64,000 bases of DNA, from assembly GCA_032068765.1 (NCBI GenBank), contig DAMBHY010000007.1, positions 1-64,000 of the forward strand, written 5' to 3'. Within the stretch, counting starts at the first letter, position 1. Each line of letters begins with the position of its first letter. Below the pieces are notes generated by a model that saw only the letters and a list, made by a program, of their open reading frames with translations, had not been told where the DNA came from and made no database searches. The position numbers and the translations under genes were made by a program. This DNA is from DAMBHY01 sp032068765 (GTDB lineage Bacteria; Bacteroidota; Bacteroidia; Bacteroidales; Dysgonomonadaceae). Of the stretch, positions 1 to 8,974 are shown in pieces.

Positions 1-1
1 A

Positions 2-421
2 ACGCATGAATTATACTTTGAAATCGTGCGAACGAGTACTGAAACGCATGAATTATACTTTGAAATCGTGCGGATGAGTACTGAAATGCATGAATTATAC
101 ATTGAAATCATGCGAATGAGTACTGAAATGCATGAATTACACATTAAAATCGTGCGAACGAGTACTGAAACGCATGCATTATACTTTAAAATCGTGCGAA
201 CGAGTACTGAAACGCATGAATTACACTTTGAAATCATGCTATTGGATACTGTGACGCTTTAATTCTATGTAGTATTCGTGATCTAGGATAATGCAACGTA
301 TTAGATATAAATTACAATCATGCTGTCTAGTATTGCAACGCATTAATTCCAATTTGGTAAAATACTATTGGGTAATAAAATGCAGTAATAAACGGCAAAA
401 TATTGTGACAGACGATGGTAT
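2..421. repeat. 42-bp tandem repeat array, decaying rightwards, open at left edge
   Basis: Ten consecutive units begin at 2, 44, 86, 128, 170, 212, 254, 296, 338 and 380, always 42 bp apart. The first six are near-identical (ACGCATGAATTATAC..., ...GAACGAGTACTGA). The last four keep only the spacing and the opening ACGCAT/ACGTAT-like bases. Within good units, TCGTGCG and the following CGCATGA can pair across a 14-base loop at RNA level, with one G-U pair; in the unit that reads TCATGC the partner is GCATGA, so the pairing is kept. The array continues beyond the window start. The frame without stop codons results from a period divisible by three and is not taken as a gene. Confidence 0.9.
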
Positions 422-452
422 GACTAAAAAGGATGATGTATATTTTAGCCAA

Positions 453-1559
453 CTATTTTTCTAGCAGTATTTGAAACAATTCTTTCCAGTTATTAGCAAA
501 AGGAAATTCCAAAGAGGCTTTTTTTATTGGTTTCAAATCTCTATAATCTCCAATAACTAATGCTTTCATTTTGTTTTTGAGCTCCTCGGCGCTGTAAGGA
601 TGAAAAAATGCAGTATAATTGCTTCCCATTGGAGTTTCGTGCGCGTATGGTAAATCGGCTAAAAGCATCGGTTTATTGTAAGCCATAAATTCGCTGATGG
701 GAAGCCCCCAGGTTTCTATACGCGATGGGAAAATGAGGCAATCGGTTTGTTCGTAATTGGAAAACAATTCATCTTTGCTCATATAACCTGCAAAATGTAT
801 GGAATTTACAGATTTCCACTTTTCGTACAACATCCGCGCATACTTGTTTTCATCACCTTTGAGCGTAAGAGTAACTTTGAATTTATTTTTACCTATTTCA
901 TTCTCCAATAATTCTGCGGCTTTACACAATACTTCAAAATTTTTGTGATTGTCGGCGATAGCCGCATACAGAAAATGAGTGCAATTTTCTGAAAGTTTTT
1001 GAGGAATGATATTTGTATTTTCTTTAGCCGGAGGTGCAACAATGATTTTCTGTTTATCTACAGAAAACATTTTAGAGAATCCTTCGCGTAGCCAGTTTTG
1101 CTGTACTATCAAAAAATTGTTTTTGTGAATATTTGTGCGGTATATGTATTTTGTGAAAATGGCAAACAACGGAATTTTGTAATTATACTTGAAATCACCA
1201 AATTTCCAGTCCATAAACGGAAAAGATGTCTGACAATAAACGGCTCTTCTTTCTGCTTTCACGTTGGGAGTTGTATCGTGCAGCGATAACCATAGATAAA
1301 CAGGTGAAAGCTTTTTAGAAATTCCTTGAAGAGTTACATATTCGCACCAAAGACGGTTTATCCAGCTTTTTGTTGTCCAGGGGAATTCAATGTATTCAAT
1401 ATTTGGATAAGAACACAATTTTTTGTCATGTACTAGAGCTACAACCCTATAGTTGTGTGAAGATACCAGTTCTGCTGAGAGATATTGAAGACAATTTCGA
1501 AGAATCGTCAGCGTACCGCCTTGTCGAATATTTACCGCAGAAACTACAATTGTTTTCAT
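453..1559 (-). CDS. Glycosyltransferase family 4-like protein
   Basis: This 368-residue protein resembles a GT-B fold, GT4-type retaining glycosyltransferase acting in the cytoplasm on an activated-sugar donor. The C-terminal half carries an E-x7-E motif, ETWGLPISE, in the context SRIETWGLPISEFM, preceded by the usual strand-rich stretch ending in DCLIFPS. The N-terminus has a glycine-rich start, VNIRQGGTLT, as in family members. The ATG overlaps the stop of the preceding gene as ATGA, so the two are translationally coupled. It is the last gene of the polysaccharide operon. The sugar donor and acceptor cannot be read from the sequence. Confidence 0.85.
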   Translation of the reverse strand: MKTIVVSAVNIRQGGTLTILRNCLQYLSAELVSSHNYRVVALVHDKKLCSYPNIEYIEFPWTTKSWINRLWCEYVTLQGISKKLSPVYLWLSLHDTTPNVKAERRAVYCQTSFPFMDWKFGDFKYNYKIPLFAIFTKYIYRTNIHKNNFLIVQQNWLREGFSKMFSVDKQKIIVAPPAKENTNIIPQKLSENCTHFLYAAIADNHKNFEVLCKAAELLENEIGKNKFKVTLTLKGDENKYARMLYEKWKSVNSIHFAGYMSKDELFSNYEQTDCLIFPSRIETWGLPISEFMAYNKPMLLADLPYAHETPMGSNYTAFFHPYSAEELKNKMKALVIGDYRDLKPIKKASLEFPFANNWKELFQILLEK

Positions 1560-2686
1560 TTTTCAACCAAATTTTGAAACAAATCGATCCATCTGTTCAT
1601 GATTTTATCTTCTTCAAATCGAAAAGAAGCAGCTTTACCCTTTTTTCCCATTCGTTCACGCAAATCCTTAGAAAGAATCAATTGTTTAATTTTTTCTGCA
1701 AAATATTGCTTGTTTCCATCACGAACAATAAATCCATCTTCACCATCTGTAATTACATCCAAAGGTCCGCATTTGCAGTCATAAGCCACAATTGGGAGTC
1801 CGTAAGATTGGGCTTCAAGAAGTACCATTGGAAGTCCTTCGTAGCGTGAAGTCAATGCTAAAATAGAGGAGTTCAAATATATCTGTTCTACATCCTTAGT
1901 TGGTCTCGTCAAATGTACATTTTCTGAAAGATTGAGTTCATCAATTTGTCTTTGAAGAGATTCTTTTAAATCTCCTTCACCTAAAATATTCAGATGCCAA
2001 TCTGGACATTCATTATGTACAACAGACCATATATCAATAAGTCTGTCAAATCCTTTTTGTGAATTATAACGACCGATTGCTACAACATTTTTGATATCTA
2101 ACTTTGATGTCGTTTCAGGAATTTTTGATAGGGCGTTGGGAATTACTTCTATATTTTGCAGATTTCCCCAATAGCATTTATCTTCTTCGGTAAGCACCAC
2201 AAATCTATCAAATTTCTTCACCCATTTTTCTTCTTCTTTAGTTCTCCAACTATCCGCCAGTTTCCATAATCCTTTTCTTTGATATTGCATTTTTTTGAAT
2301 TTGGAAAAGTGAATTTCCAACACTTTCTTGCTTCCATCTTTAATATTTGGGATAAAAGAAACATCGTTATTAAACATGGAAATGGTAATATCTGGTTTTA
2401 GTTTAATCAAGAATTCTGAAAGCTTTTTTCTGTGGAGTAACTGTTTGCCGGGAAATTTTATTAATTTATTGAAAAAACCTTTTCCATTGTTCTCATCATA
2501 ATTTATTCCTAAATCATAATGTTTGATAGAAGGATGGAAATAGAAGAAAGAAGATTGATTTCTTTGGTCAGTAGTCACAATATAAACTTCGTGTCCATGC
2601 TTTGCCAGATAATTTGTCTTATTCGACAATACACGTTCCATTCCTCCCGGATTAAATGTTCCGGCTATACAATAAACTATCTTCAT
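1556..2686 (-). CDS. Glycosyltransferase family 4 protein
   Basis: This is a GT4-type transferase of about 376 residues from the chosen start. The N-terminus MKIVYCIAGTFNPGGMERV has the GGMERV/GGAE-type loop common in GT4 enzymes. The C-terminal donor domain has VAIGRYNSQKGFDRLI and the E-x7-E motif EGLPMVLLE. I chose the ATG at 2686, 13 codons inside the longest frame, because it starts at the canonical first strand and forms an ATGA overlap with the stop of the upstream polymerase-like gene. It probably adds one sugar to the repeat unit or glycan made by this operon; its specificity is unknown. Confidence 0.87.
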   Translation of the reverse strand: MKIVYCIAGTFNPGGMERVLSNKTNYLAKHGHEVYIVTTDQRNQSSFFYFHPSIKHYDLGINYDENNGKGFFNKLIKFPGKQLLHRKKLSEFLIKLKPDITISMFNNDVSFIPNIKDGSKKVLEIHFSKFKKMQYQRKGLWKLADSWRTKEEEKWVKKFDRFVVLTEEDKCYWGNLQNIEVIPNALSKIPETTSKLDIKNVVAIGRYNSQKGFDRLIDIWSVVHNECPDWHLNILGEGDLKESLQRQIDELNLSENVHLTRPTKDVEQIYLNSSILALTSRYEGLPMVLLEAQSYGLPIVAYDCKCGPLDVITDGEDGFIVRDGNKQYFAEKIKQLILSKDLRERMGKKGKAASFRFEEDKIMNRWIDLFQNLVEK

Positions 2687-3927
2687 TCTTTCATTATTTT
2701 CGGTTTGTAACTTTCTTCCATCCATAAAAAAAGAGCAAAAATGAAAAATAGGTCAGTTGAAACTTTTATCCAAATTATAAATGCAAGTATAAATAATAAC
2801 CAAAATAAATATTTATAATTAGGAATTTTCATTGATAAATATATTGTAGTATAAAGAAACATTAATATAAATAAACTGAATCCTACTAAACCACAATATA
2901 AAATGAAACGACAATATCCAATATCTGTTGAGTATACCCAACCATCAAATAATCCCGTACCAATAATCCATGATTTTGTGTCTTGTGGCCAAACCCACAT
3001 TACAGCATTCAACTTTTCAGTAGAGCTCGTTTCCCATTTACCATTTTCTACCCAATTGAAAAAACCTTCGAAAGCAAACCTAAGTTGATTGTAATAATAT
3101 GTATCGGTATTATACAAATATTGTAGGATTGGTACGACAATAGCAATTATAAGAAAGAAAATAGTATATATTTTTATATTATTTCTTTTGATAATAAACT
3201 GATAAATTTTTGAATATCCGATAAAAACTACAAATGATAAAAGAATGCCTGTAGTAGTAGTACGTGAAATAATGTTTCCAATTACTGAAATAATGATAAA
3301 TGATATCATAAAAAACCACACGGCCTTAGTGCTGTTTTTAATTTTATCATCAACGCTTAAAACAAAAGAAATAAGGATTAATACCACTGCAAATCTTACT
3401 CCAGCAGGATCTAAAGCTGCGCCAATACCATAGATGCGATTAATTCCCTCATAAAAATCATTATTGGTATAAAATATAGCGTCAGCGATTCTTTTGACAC
3501 CCTCATTCTTATCAATTAACATCGCTATAATGCATTGAAATGCAGAAACTCCAGCCAAATACGATGTAAGTATAGGTATATTAAAACTTCCATGTCTTTT
3601 AAATATTACACTATATACTGCATACGCGCCCATTAACCAAATCATGAAAGATGATATGTATGTGGCATAAGAATAATCGGAAGTGCTATTATAGTCTACA
3701 GAAAATAAACATGAAATTGAAAAAAGGATTGCAATGAGCGCAGAAAATAATATTCCTTTAGAGATCTCTAATGTTCTTTTATTCAATCTATCCACAATAA
3801 ATAATATTATACCCACTACGGCAAGTATAATTTTGGAATTAATTGCTACAGGTAGAAAAGTAAAGGATACTGTGAAATAATATCCGCTTACCATACAAGC
3901 TATTATGAAAGTTGTAATATACTTCAT
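2683..3927 (-). CDS. Wzy-like polysaccharide polymerase / O-antigen ligase-type membrane protein
   Basis: This is a 414-residue, strongly hydrophobic protein with roughly ten membrane helices and a larger hydrophilic loop around residues 270-320, containing DTYYYNQLRFAFEGFFNWVE and ending near WIIGTGLFDGW. That layout is typical of Wzy polymerases and WaaL-type ligases, which are poorly conserved in sequence. Its place inside a glycosyltransferase operon supports polymerase or ligase activity in the inner membrane. It lies 3 bp downstream of the GT2 gene and overlaps the next gene by ATGA. The call rests on topology and context more than on motifs. Confidence 0.7.
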   Translation of the reverse strand: MKYITTFIIACMVSGYYFTVSFTFLPVAINSKIILAVVGIILFIVDRLNKRTLEISKGILFSALIAILFSISCLFSVDYNSTSDYSYATYISSFMIWLMGAYAVYSVIFKRHGSFNIPILTSYLAGVSAFQCIIAMLIDKNEGVKRIADAIFYTNNDFYEGINRIYGIGAALDPAGVRFAVVLILISFVLSVDDKIKNSTKAVWFFMISFIIISVIGNIISRTTTTGILLSFVVFIGYSKIYQFIIKRNNIKIYTIFFLIIAIVVPILQYLYNTDTYYYNQLRFAFEGFFNWVENGKWETSSTEKLNAVMWVWPQDTKSWIIGTGLFDGWVYSTDIGYCRFILYCGLVGFSLFILMFLYTTIYLSMKIPNYKYLFWLLFILAFIIWIKVSTDLFFIFALFLWMEESYKPKIMKE

Positions 3928-3930
3928 AAA

Positions 3931-4917
3931 CTATTTATATAAAACACCATAAATGAATCTAAAAATCAGTTTATTGTACATTTTCAGAAATAAATAATTT
4001 TTTCTGAGAGCTTGAAGCTGAATTATTTTATTTCGTTTAGTTATTGAATTATTGTCCTTTATAAATTTATTTACTTCTGGAAACCAATTTTGCCATTTTT
4101 GATAATCATTTATTTTGTCACTCATCAAAAGAGGAAATTTGAGAGTAAGTTTCAAATTTATAAATTGATTTTTGTATGGTTTGCCGGTTTTCTTTGCAAA
4201 ATGCTCTAATTCCATAAGATTGCGTGATACATCCTCAAAATATTGATTTTTTTTCTCCTTACTTATCGATTGAGAATTTACCACATTATAATTATATAAG
4301 GGTCTGTGGATGATTGATATATTTTTAGATGAAAATAATATTTTGCCCATTACCATCAAATCTTCACCGATATTTACACCATCGATAAAAGTTATATTAT
4401 TATTCAAGTAAATCTCTCTTTTTACCATGAAAAGCCATAAATTCCATTTCATCTTATCATTACTCATCGCTTCGAATGCTTCGGAAGGCGTTGACGCATG
4501 AGCTTGTTTGAGCCATCTTCTATTTTCATTCAATGACAAATAACATTCACAACCAACAATATCCAAATCATTTTCTGCGGCTTCTTTTGCCATCAATTCA
4601 ATGGCATCATCTTCGAGAGTATCATCCGCATCGACATAATAAATATATTCACCCGTGCAGTTCTGCAATCCAATATTACGTGCAGAAGCTACACCTTTGT
4701 TCATCTCCTGTTCTATGTATTTGATAATTAAATTTTTGGGTGGATTTTGTAGAAATTCATTTATTATAACTTTTGAATTGTCCGTACTACAGTCATTCAC
4801 AATCACAATTTCAATTGAGGGATAACTCTGTGCAGAAATTGATAAAAGTGTATTTTTCAGCGTCTTTTCAGCGTTGAATACTGGTATAATTATGGATATC
4901 AATGGATTATTCAGCAT
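3931..4917 (-). CDS. Glycosyltransferase family 2 protein
   Basis: This is a 328-residue GT-A enzyme. The N-terminal domain begins LISIIIPVFNAEKTL, followed by IEIVIVNDCSTDNS with the nucleotide-sugar aspartate, and YVDADDTLEDDAIELM with the metal-binding DxD-type motif at about residue 95. The C-terminal 100 residues are lysine-rich and less conserved, as in many Bacteroidota capsule or LPS transferases. The ATG is at 4917, 12 bp after the upstream acyltransferase stop, so it belongs to the same operon. A cytoplasmic or membrane-associated role in adding one sugar is inferred. Confidence 0.9.
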   Translation of the reverse strand: MLNNPLISIIIPVFNAEKTLKNTLLSISAQSYPSIEIVIVNDCSTDNSKVIINEFLQNPPKNLIIKYIEQEMNKGVASARNIGLQNCTGEYIYYVDADDTLEDDAIELMAKEAAENDLDIVGCECYLSLNENRRWLKQAHASTPSEAFEAMSNDKMKWNLWLFMVKREIYLNNNITFIDGVNIGEDLMVMGKILFSSKNISIIHRPLYNYNVVNSQSISKEKKNQYFEDVSRNLMELEHFAKKTGKPYKNQFINLKLTLKFPLLMSDKINDYQKWQNWFPEVNKFIKDNNSITKRNKIIQLQALRKNYLFLKMYNKLIFRFIYGVLYK

Positions 4918-4929
4918 ATATGAACTATT

Positions 4930-6021
4930 CTATCTTCCTCCGTTTAACAAAGATACAGTTTTTGGGAAAACTTTTTTGGCAAATATAAAAAGATAATAAC
5001 AAATAAATAATACTACAACGGGCGTGATAAAATACCAAAACAAACTCAAAGGAATATTACCAAGATTTTGTATTTTAAATAATAATCCTTTCATCCATGG
5101 TAGAATGTAAATCATGTGTAACCCAATGATGAAAAACGCTGCTTTTGATAGTTTTAAGAAATAATCTCTAATGGATTTATTATTGTAAATACGATGTGCT
5201 ATATTAATTAAAGCTATTATTCCAAAGGGGGTAATTATCTTTATTAATAAGATATAAAATTTAGTTTGATTGATAGATGTAGCAATGGTAAATCCTATTA
5301 AAGCAACGATATACGATATTATTCGAATGTTTTTTTCTGTAAAAATATGAATGATATTCTTTTTCTTTAAAGCTAAATAAGCTCCAAACCCAAAAAATCC
5401 AACACCAAAATCATTTAAGAATTCGCACCTTACATCCCATAAATAAATACCTAATAATAAAACCAGTCCAAATTTTTTAAAGTAATTAAATACAATAAAA
5501 TACAAAGGACTGAGTATGCTCAAGAAAATTAAATCTCTTATAAACCAAAGAGGATAATTGAGAGGTGTTTTGAAAGTTTCAAATAAAAATGGAATATTTA
5601 AATAGCTTGAAAATGAAAATGGTTGAGAAAGAATTGTTGATTTTAAAAATTCAACAATAATTGTAATTATCAACATTACTACATTCCACAAAATATATGG
5701 AAGCAAAAGTGATTTCTGTCTTTTTTCTAATTGTTTTTTATAGAATGATGTATCGAATCGGTACATTTTTAGGAAAAAAAAATATCCCGATAAAAAGAAA
5801 AATCCCGCATTGGCGACATATCCGATGTTGTGACTAAAAAGCTCATTAACAAAGGTATAAATGTCGTTTCTTTTTAGAGGAAACTCAATTTTAGATGCAT
5901 TAAATGGCAGGATATGGATAAAAATAATTATCAAAACAAGGAAAATTCTCATTAGGTCTATTATCTGAGAATCCTTATTAGATAATATTTTATTTGTTGA
6001 TTTATAATTATAATCTTCCAC
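4930..6021 (-). CDS. Acyltransferase 3 family membrane protein, copy 2
   Basis: This is a 363-residue polytopic protein of the acyltransferase-3/OafA type, which transfers acetyl or other acyl groups to extracytoplasmic glycans. The opening helix has QIIDLMRIFLVLIIIFIHIL, where the family's R and H residues lie; then come GFFFLSGYFFF and LLPYILWN. Shared blocks such as PLWFIRDLIF match PLWYLRDLIC in the neighbour at 6008-7084, so the two look like an old tandem duplication. The frame starts with GTG at 6021, 14 bp inside the upstream gene. No nearer ATG precedes the first helix, so I keep GTG. Confidence 0.85.
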   Translation of the reverse strand: MEDYNYKSTNKILSNKDSQIIDLMRIFLVLIIIFIHILPFNASKIEFPLKRNDIYTFVNELFSHNIGYVANAGFFFLSGYFFFLKMYRFDTSFYKKQLEKRQKSLLLPYILWNVVMLIITIIVEFLKSTILSQPFSFSSYLNIPFLFETFKTPLNYPLWFIRDLIFLSILSPLYFIVFNYFKKFGLVLLLGIYLWDVRCEFLNDFGVGFFGFGAYLALKKKNIIHIFTEKNIRIISYIVALIGFTIATSINQTKFYILLIKIITPFGIIALINIAHRIYNNKSIRDYFLKLSKAAFFIIGLHMIYILPWMKGLLFKIQNLGNIPLSLFWYFITPVVVLFICYYLFIFAKKVFPKTVSLLNGGR

Positions 6022-7084
6022 CTGTAAAATAAGATAATGTTTTTGGGGTAATTTTTTTTAGAATTTTATATAGGAGAATACAAATGAAAAGTAAAATGAG
6101 GGGCATTACTATATAACCAACAATCATTCCCCAGCCGGTATTACTTATTGGTAGTCTATAAAAAGCTCCTTTTATCCAGTTTTTCAGGAATAATTCGTGT
6201 ACAGCGTAAATAAAAAATACCATTGAGGACATTTTTAAAGTAATATCTCTAAAACTTTTTTTATCAACAAAATAGGTTACAAGATTTATGGCACTTATGA
6301 CCCCGAACAATGCAAAAACACGTACTACAAATTCGAAATAAATTGTTTGATTGAGTAGTGTGGCGGCTAGCGATGTAATAATAGCAATAATATATGACGG
6401 GATTTTTATAGAATGACAGAATTTGAGAATATCAACTTTATTTATCGCTGCGAAGGACCCTAGATAGAAATAGAAAATAGAAGTCATTGAGAAACCTCTA
6501 AATGGCAATTCTAAAGTGGACAGATAAAGCATGTAAAGTAATACAATCCCATATTTTTTGTTGTATTTTATGTAATAATAAAAAATTGGCGCAATAAATG
6601 TCATACAAATCAAGTCTCTTAAATACCACAATGGTTGATCTATCGGTAATAGAAAATGTTCTACCAAAGGTGTAGAAAGAATATAATCGATATCGGGATT
6701 GCCATCCAATCCTATTTTGTTAAAAGAATATCCTTTGAGTAGGGTTAAGATTATCAGTGTAGTATTCCATAGTATATAGGGAAGAACTAATGTTTTTAGT
6801 CTTTTCTTCTGCTGATTTAAGTAAAAGCTTTTTGACCATCCTTTCAGTTTGAAGAAATAAAAATATCCGGAAATTAGAAAAAATGATGGAACTGCTAATC
6901 TCCCTACTACATGAGAAACGTATTCTGCTAAAAAATTGTATGCATTCGTCCATGATAGTTCTTGGACTATCGTAAAGTGTTCTAATTTCACTATGTGCAT
7001 ATATAAAATTAAAACAATAAGCGGAAAACGTATGCTGTCAAAAACCAGTGAAATGGTTGAACTATTAGTTTTCGTTTGTTCCAT
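6008..7084 (-). CDS. Acyltransferase 3 family membrane protein, copy 1
   Basis: This is a 358-residue multi-pass protein of the acyltransferase-3 family. The first helix reads VFDSIRFPLIVLILYMHIV, with the conserved arginine and histidine. FFLISGYFYFFKL and LVLPYILWN follow, and about ten hydrophobic helices are visible in all. It probably O-acylates a sugar of the surface glycan built by this operon, acting at the inner membrane. The ATG at 7084 lies 20 bp inside the upstream GT14-type gene, so translation is coupled. It is a paralogue of the next gene downstream. Confidence 0.86.
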   Translation of the reverse strand: MEQTKTNSSTISLVFDSIRFPLIVLILYMHIVKLEHFTIVQELSWTNAYNFLAEYVSHVVGRLAVPSFFLISGYFYFFKLKGWSKSFYLNQQKKRLKTLVLPYILWNTTLIILTLLKGYSFNKIGLDGNPDIDYILSTPLVEHFLLPIDQPLWYLRDLICMTFIAPIFYYYIKYNKKYGIVLLYMLYLSTLELPFRGFSMTSIFYFYLGSFAAINKVDILKFCHSIKIPSYIIAIITSLAATLLNQTIYFEFVVRVFALFGVISAINLVTYFVDKKSFRDITLKMSSMVFFIYAVHELFLKNWIKGAFYRLPISNTGWGMIVGYIVMPLILLFICILLYKILKKITPKTLSYFTGGRL

Positions 7085-7943
7085 TTTCTATATATTTCTC
7101 AACTATAGATAAAACATCCCTGTTTTCGTTGAATTTACGGGCAAATAATGATTCTGAACGCAAAACCTTTGCAATATCTTCAGTCTCAAAATCTTTTAAT
7201 ACTCCATCTACCCAGCCTATATACCGCAAACTTCCTCGTCCTTCATTATGAGGGTCGTAAATATTTTCTCTAAATTCGGAATTCCAGCATAGTGTTTGTG
7301 CAAAAATTTCGTCACCGCAGTAAGTTTGTTTGAAATTCTTTAAAACCCAATCCTTTTTCATTATCATATATTCAACAAAATCATTCGTGACACTAATCCA
7401 TTGAGTCCCTTTTTTGAAAGTCATACCATGATTTCGTTGAAAGCCTGTTTTCTTTTGCAATAGGATGAAAAAATACCGAAGGGTTCTCTTTAATAGGTTG
7501 ACGGGACCTTTTTGATTCTGAAAGTCTTTGGGAAATAAATGATAAAAATTTACGCGTTTTAAAAGCTGCTCATTATCAATGCTATTATTAAAGCCAATAA
7601 ATTCTTTTCCTTTATTTTCTTCGAAAAACTTATGTACGTATTCAACAGACTTGATTGGTAAGTCAACTCCTGATAAAAGATGATAATAGTCGTAATTCCT
7701 TTTGCTGTGAGCCGATTCAAATAAATTATATTCTGCTTCTATCATTGAAACATCACCCCAGTGGACGTTTATTCTTTCTTTGATAATAATGATTTTACTA
7801 TACTGACTATTTAACTCAGGTAGTTTTTTTACTTTTTTATCAAAATGAATAAAAATGTCGTTATCAACATTATCAAGCAATTTAATCAAAGTTTTTAAAA
7901 CTTGAAATTTAGTATGTGCTAAAATCAAATACGCGTGTTTCAC
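7065..7943 (-). CDS. Core-2/I-branching enzyme family glycosyltransferase (GT14-type)
   Basis: This 292-residue protein starts KHAYLILAHTKFQVLKTLIK and has IFIHFDKKV at about residue 30, both hallmarks of the beta-1,6-N-acetylglucosaminyltransferase/GT14 (Branch) family. Further family blocks are YYHLLSGVDLPIKS, GTQWISVT and CGDEIFAQT. In bacteria these are soluble or peripheral cytoplasmic enzymes, often annotated as beta-1,6-GlcNAc or xylosyl transferases; the donor is not predictable here. The start codon is GTG, overlapping the upstream stop as GTGA. No transmembrane anchor is seen. Confidence 0.87.
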   Translation of the reverse strand: MKHAYLILAHTKFQVLKTLIKLLDNVDNDIFIHFDKKVKKLPELNSQYSKIIIIKERINVHWGDVSMIEAEYNLFESAHSKRNYDYYHLLSGVDLPIKSVEYVHKFFEENKGKEFIGFNNSIDNEQLLKRVNFYHLFPKDFQNQKGPVNLLKRTLRYFFILLQKKTGFQRNHGMTFKKGTQWISVTNDFVEYMIMKKDWVLKNFKQTYCGDEIFAQTLCWNSEFRENIYDPHNEGRGSLRYIGWVDGVLKDFETEDIAKVLRSESLFARKFNENRDVLSIVEKYIENGTNEN

Positions 7944-8872
7944 TTTATTAACCTGTATATTTTTCTTGTTAACTCTGTTATTAATTTTCCTATAGGATTG
8001 CTGTAGAATTTATAAAAGTGATATAGTTTTTTATCTATATTCAATTGCTTTTTTAAAACATTTGGGAGTTTGTCAAAATGCTTCCACCATATATCAAATT
8101 CCACCGTGAAAGCTTTCCAAGGTTTTTCTCCGGTGTAATGAATATTGCCATATTCACTAACCTTTTGTAAATCTTGTTGAGTGTAAATTTCTAAAAACTT
8201 ATCTTTATATTGTGGTAGGAAGAAAGTTCTTATGCTGTTAAAGTATGGTGGCAGAGGTTGTATTTTCCCTTTGCAACAAATATTCAAAACATCTTGATCG
8301 GGAAATTCTACTTCAATGGCTTTAAGGTTCTTAATCATTTGTTGTGAAAGATTTTCGCAACGCATTTTTTTTAGATTCATAAGAAGAACTCCAGAATTAA
8401 AATATTTTCCTTTTTCTATTCCTAGATTAGATATCCTCTCTTCTTGAAACCTTAATGGTGATTCATAGACTGCCGCAATATATTTATCAGTAATATCTGT
8501 ATTGTAAATTTGAGATAAATTATTCCTAAATATAACGTCACAATCTGTATAAATTATTTTATCGTAATCAGAAAGTAATTCTGGAAGTAATAATCTGAAG
8601 TAAGCAGCTGCAGAATAACGCGTATCGATGTTTATTCCGTCTAGCAAATCAATATTTAGCAATAGATATCTAAATTTGCATCTGTTGTCTATATCCAATA
8701 ACTCAAAATTATCTTTTTGTTCCTGAGAAAGTCCTTCATTTAATAAACAAATAAATTCAAAATTATCTGTCTTAGATGAACTGTCTAGGATTGAAATGAC
8801 GGTCGTTGCAGCAGGAACAATATAATTGGGCGTAAATGCAATGACAACAGGAATATAATTGTTTTCTGCCAT
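7940..8872 (-). CDS. Glycosyltransferase family 8 protein
   Basis: This is a 310-residue GT8 enzyme, a retaining galactosyl/glucosyltransferase family that includes LgtC and WaaJ. It opens with IPVVIAFTPNYIVPAATTV and has KIIYTDCDVIF with the DxD metal site at about residue 105. YFNSGVLLMNL and FPDQDVLNICCKGKIQPLP follow, and IHYTGEKPWK near the C-terminus is the HxxGxxKPW signature. It is the first gene of the polysaccharide operon, starting 16 bp after the T-run of a terminator hairpin that ends the upstream ompA-like gene, so its expression may depend on read-through. Confidence 0.9.
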   Translation of the reverse strand: MAENNYIPVVIAFTPNYIVPAATTVISILDSSSKTDNFEFICLLNEGLSQEQKDNFELLDIDNRCKFRYLLLNIDLLDGINIDTRYSAAAYFRLLLPELLSDYDKIIYTDCDVIFRNNLSQIYNTDITDKYIAAVYESPLRFQEERISNLGIEKGKYFNSGVLLMNLKKMRCENLSQQMIKNLKAIEVEFPDQDVLNICCKGKIQPLPPYFNSIRTFFLPQYKDKFLEIYTQQDLQKVSEYGNIHYTGEKPWKAFTVEFDIWWKHFDKLPNVLKKQLNIDKKLYHFYKFYSNPIGKLITELTRKIYRLIK

Positions 8873-8887
8873 GCTTCTTTTAAAAAT

Positions 8888-8923
8888 TAAAAAAAAAGTT
8901 GGCTAAGTTTATTTAGTCAACTT
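8888..8923 (-). terminator. Intrinsic terminator or attenuator before the polysaccharide operon
   Basis: Read on the minus strand, AAGTTGACTAA and TTAGCCAACTT form an 11-bp stem with one mismatch and a 6-base loop, followed directly by nine T. It lies 52 bp downstream of the ompA-like gene and 16 bp upstream of the first glycosyltransferase ATG. Confidence 0.75.
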
Positions 8924-8974
8924 AATTATTGAATTGTTAAATTATCTTTGCGGAGTAGGAATAAAGTTTGAAAT

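Noticed and set aside
26..262. 78-codon open frame within the 42-bp array, encoding a 14-residue repeat
   Set aside because: The frame is open only because the period is a multiple of three and the unit happens to lack a stop; it decays with the repeat, has no start context and no recognised fold.
2..421. CRISPR array
   Set aside because: Units are contiguous, with no unique spacers between repeats, and no cas genes are present. The same holds for 24983-25252.
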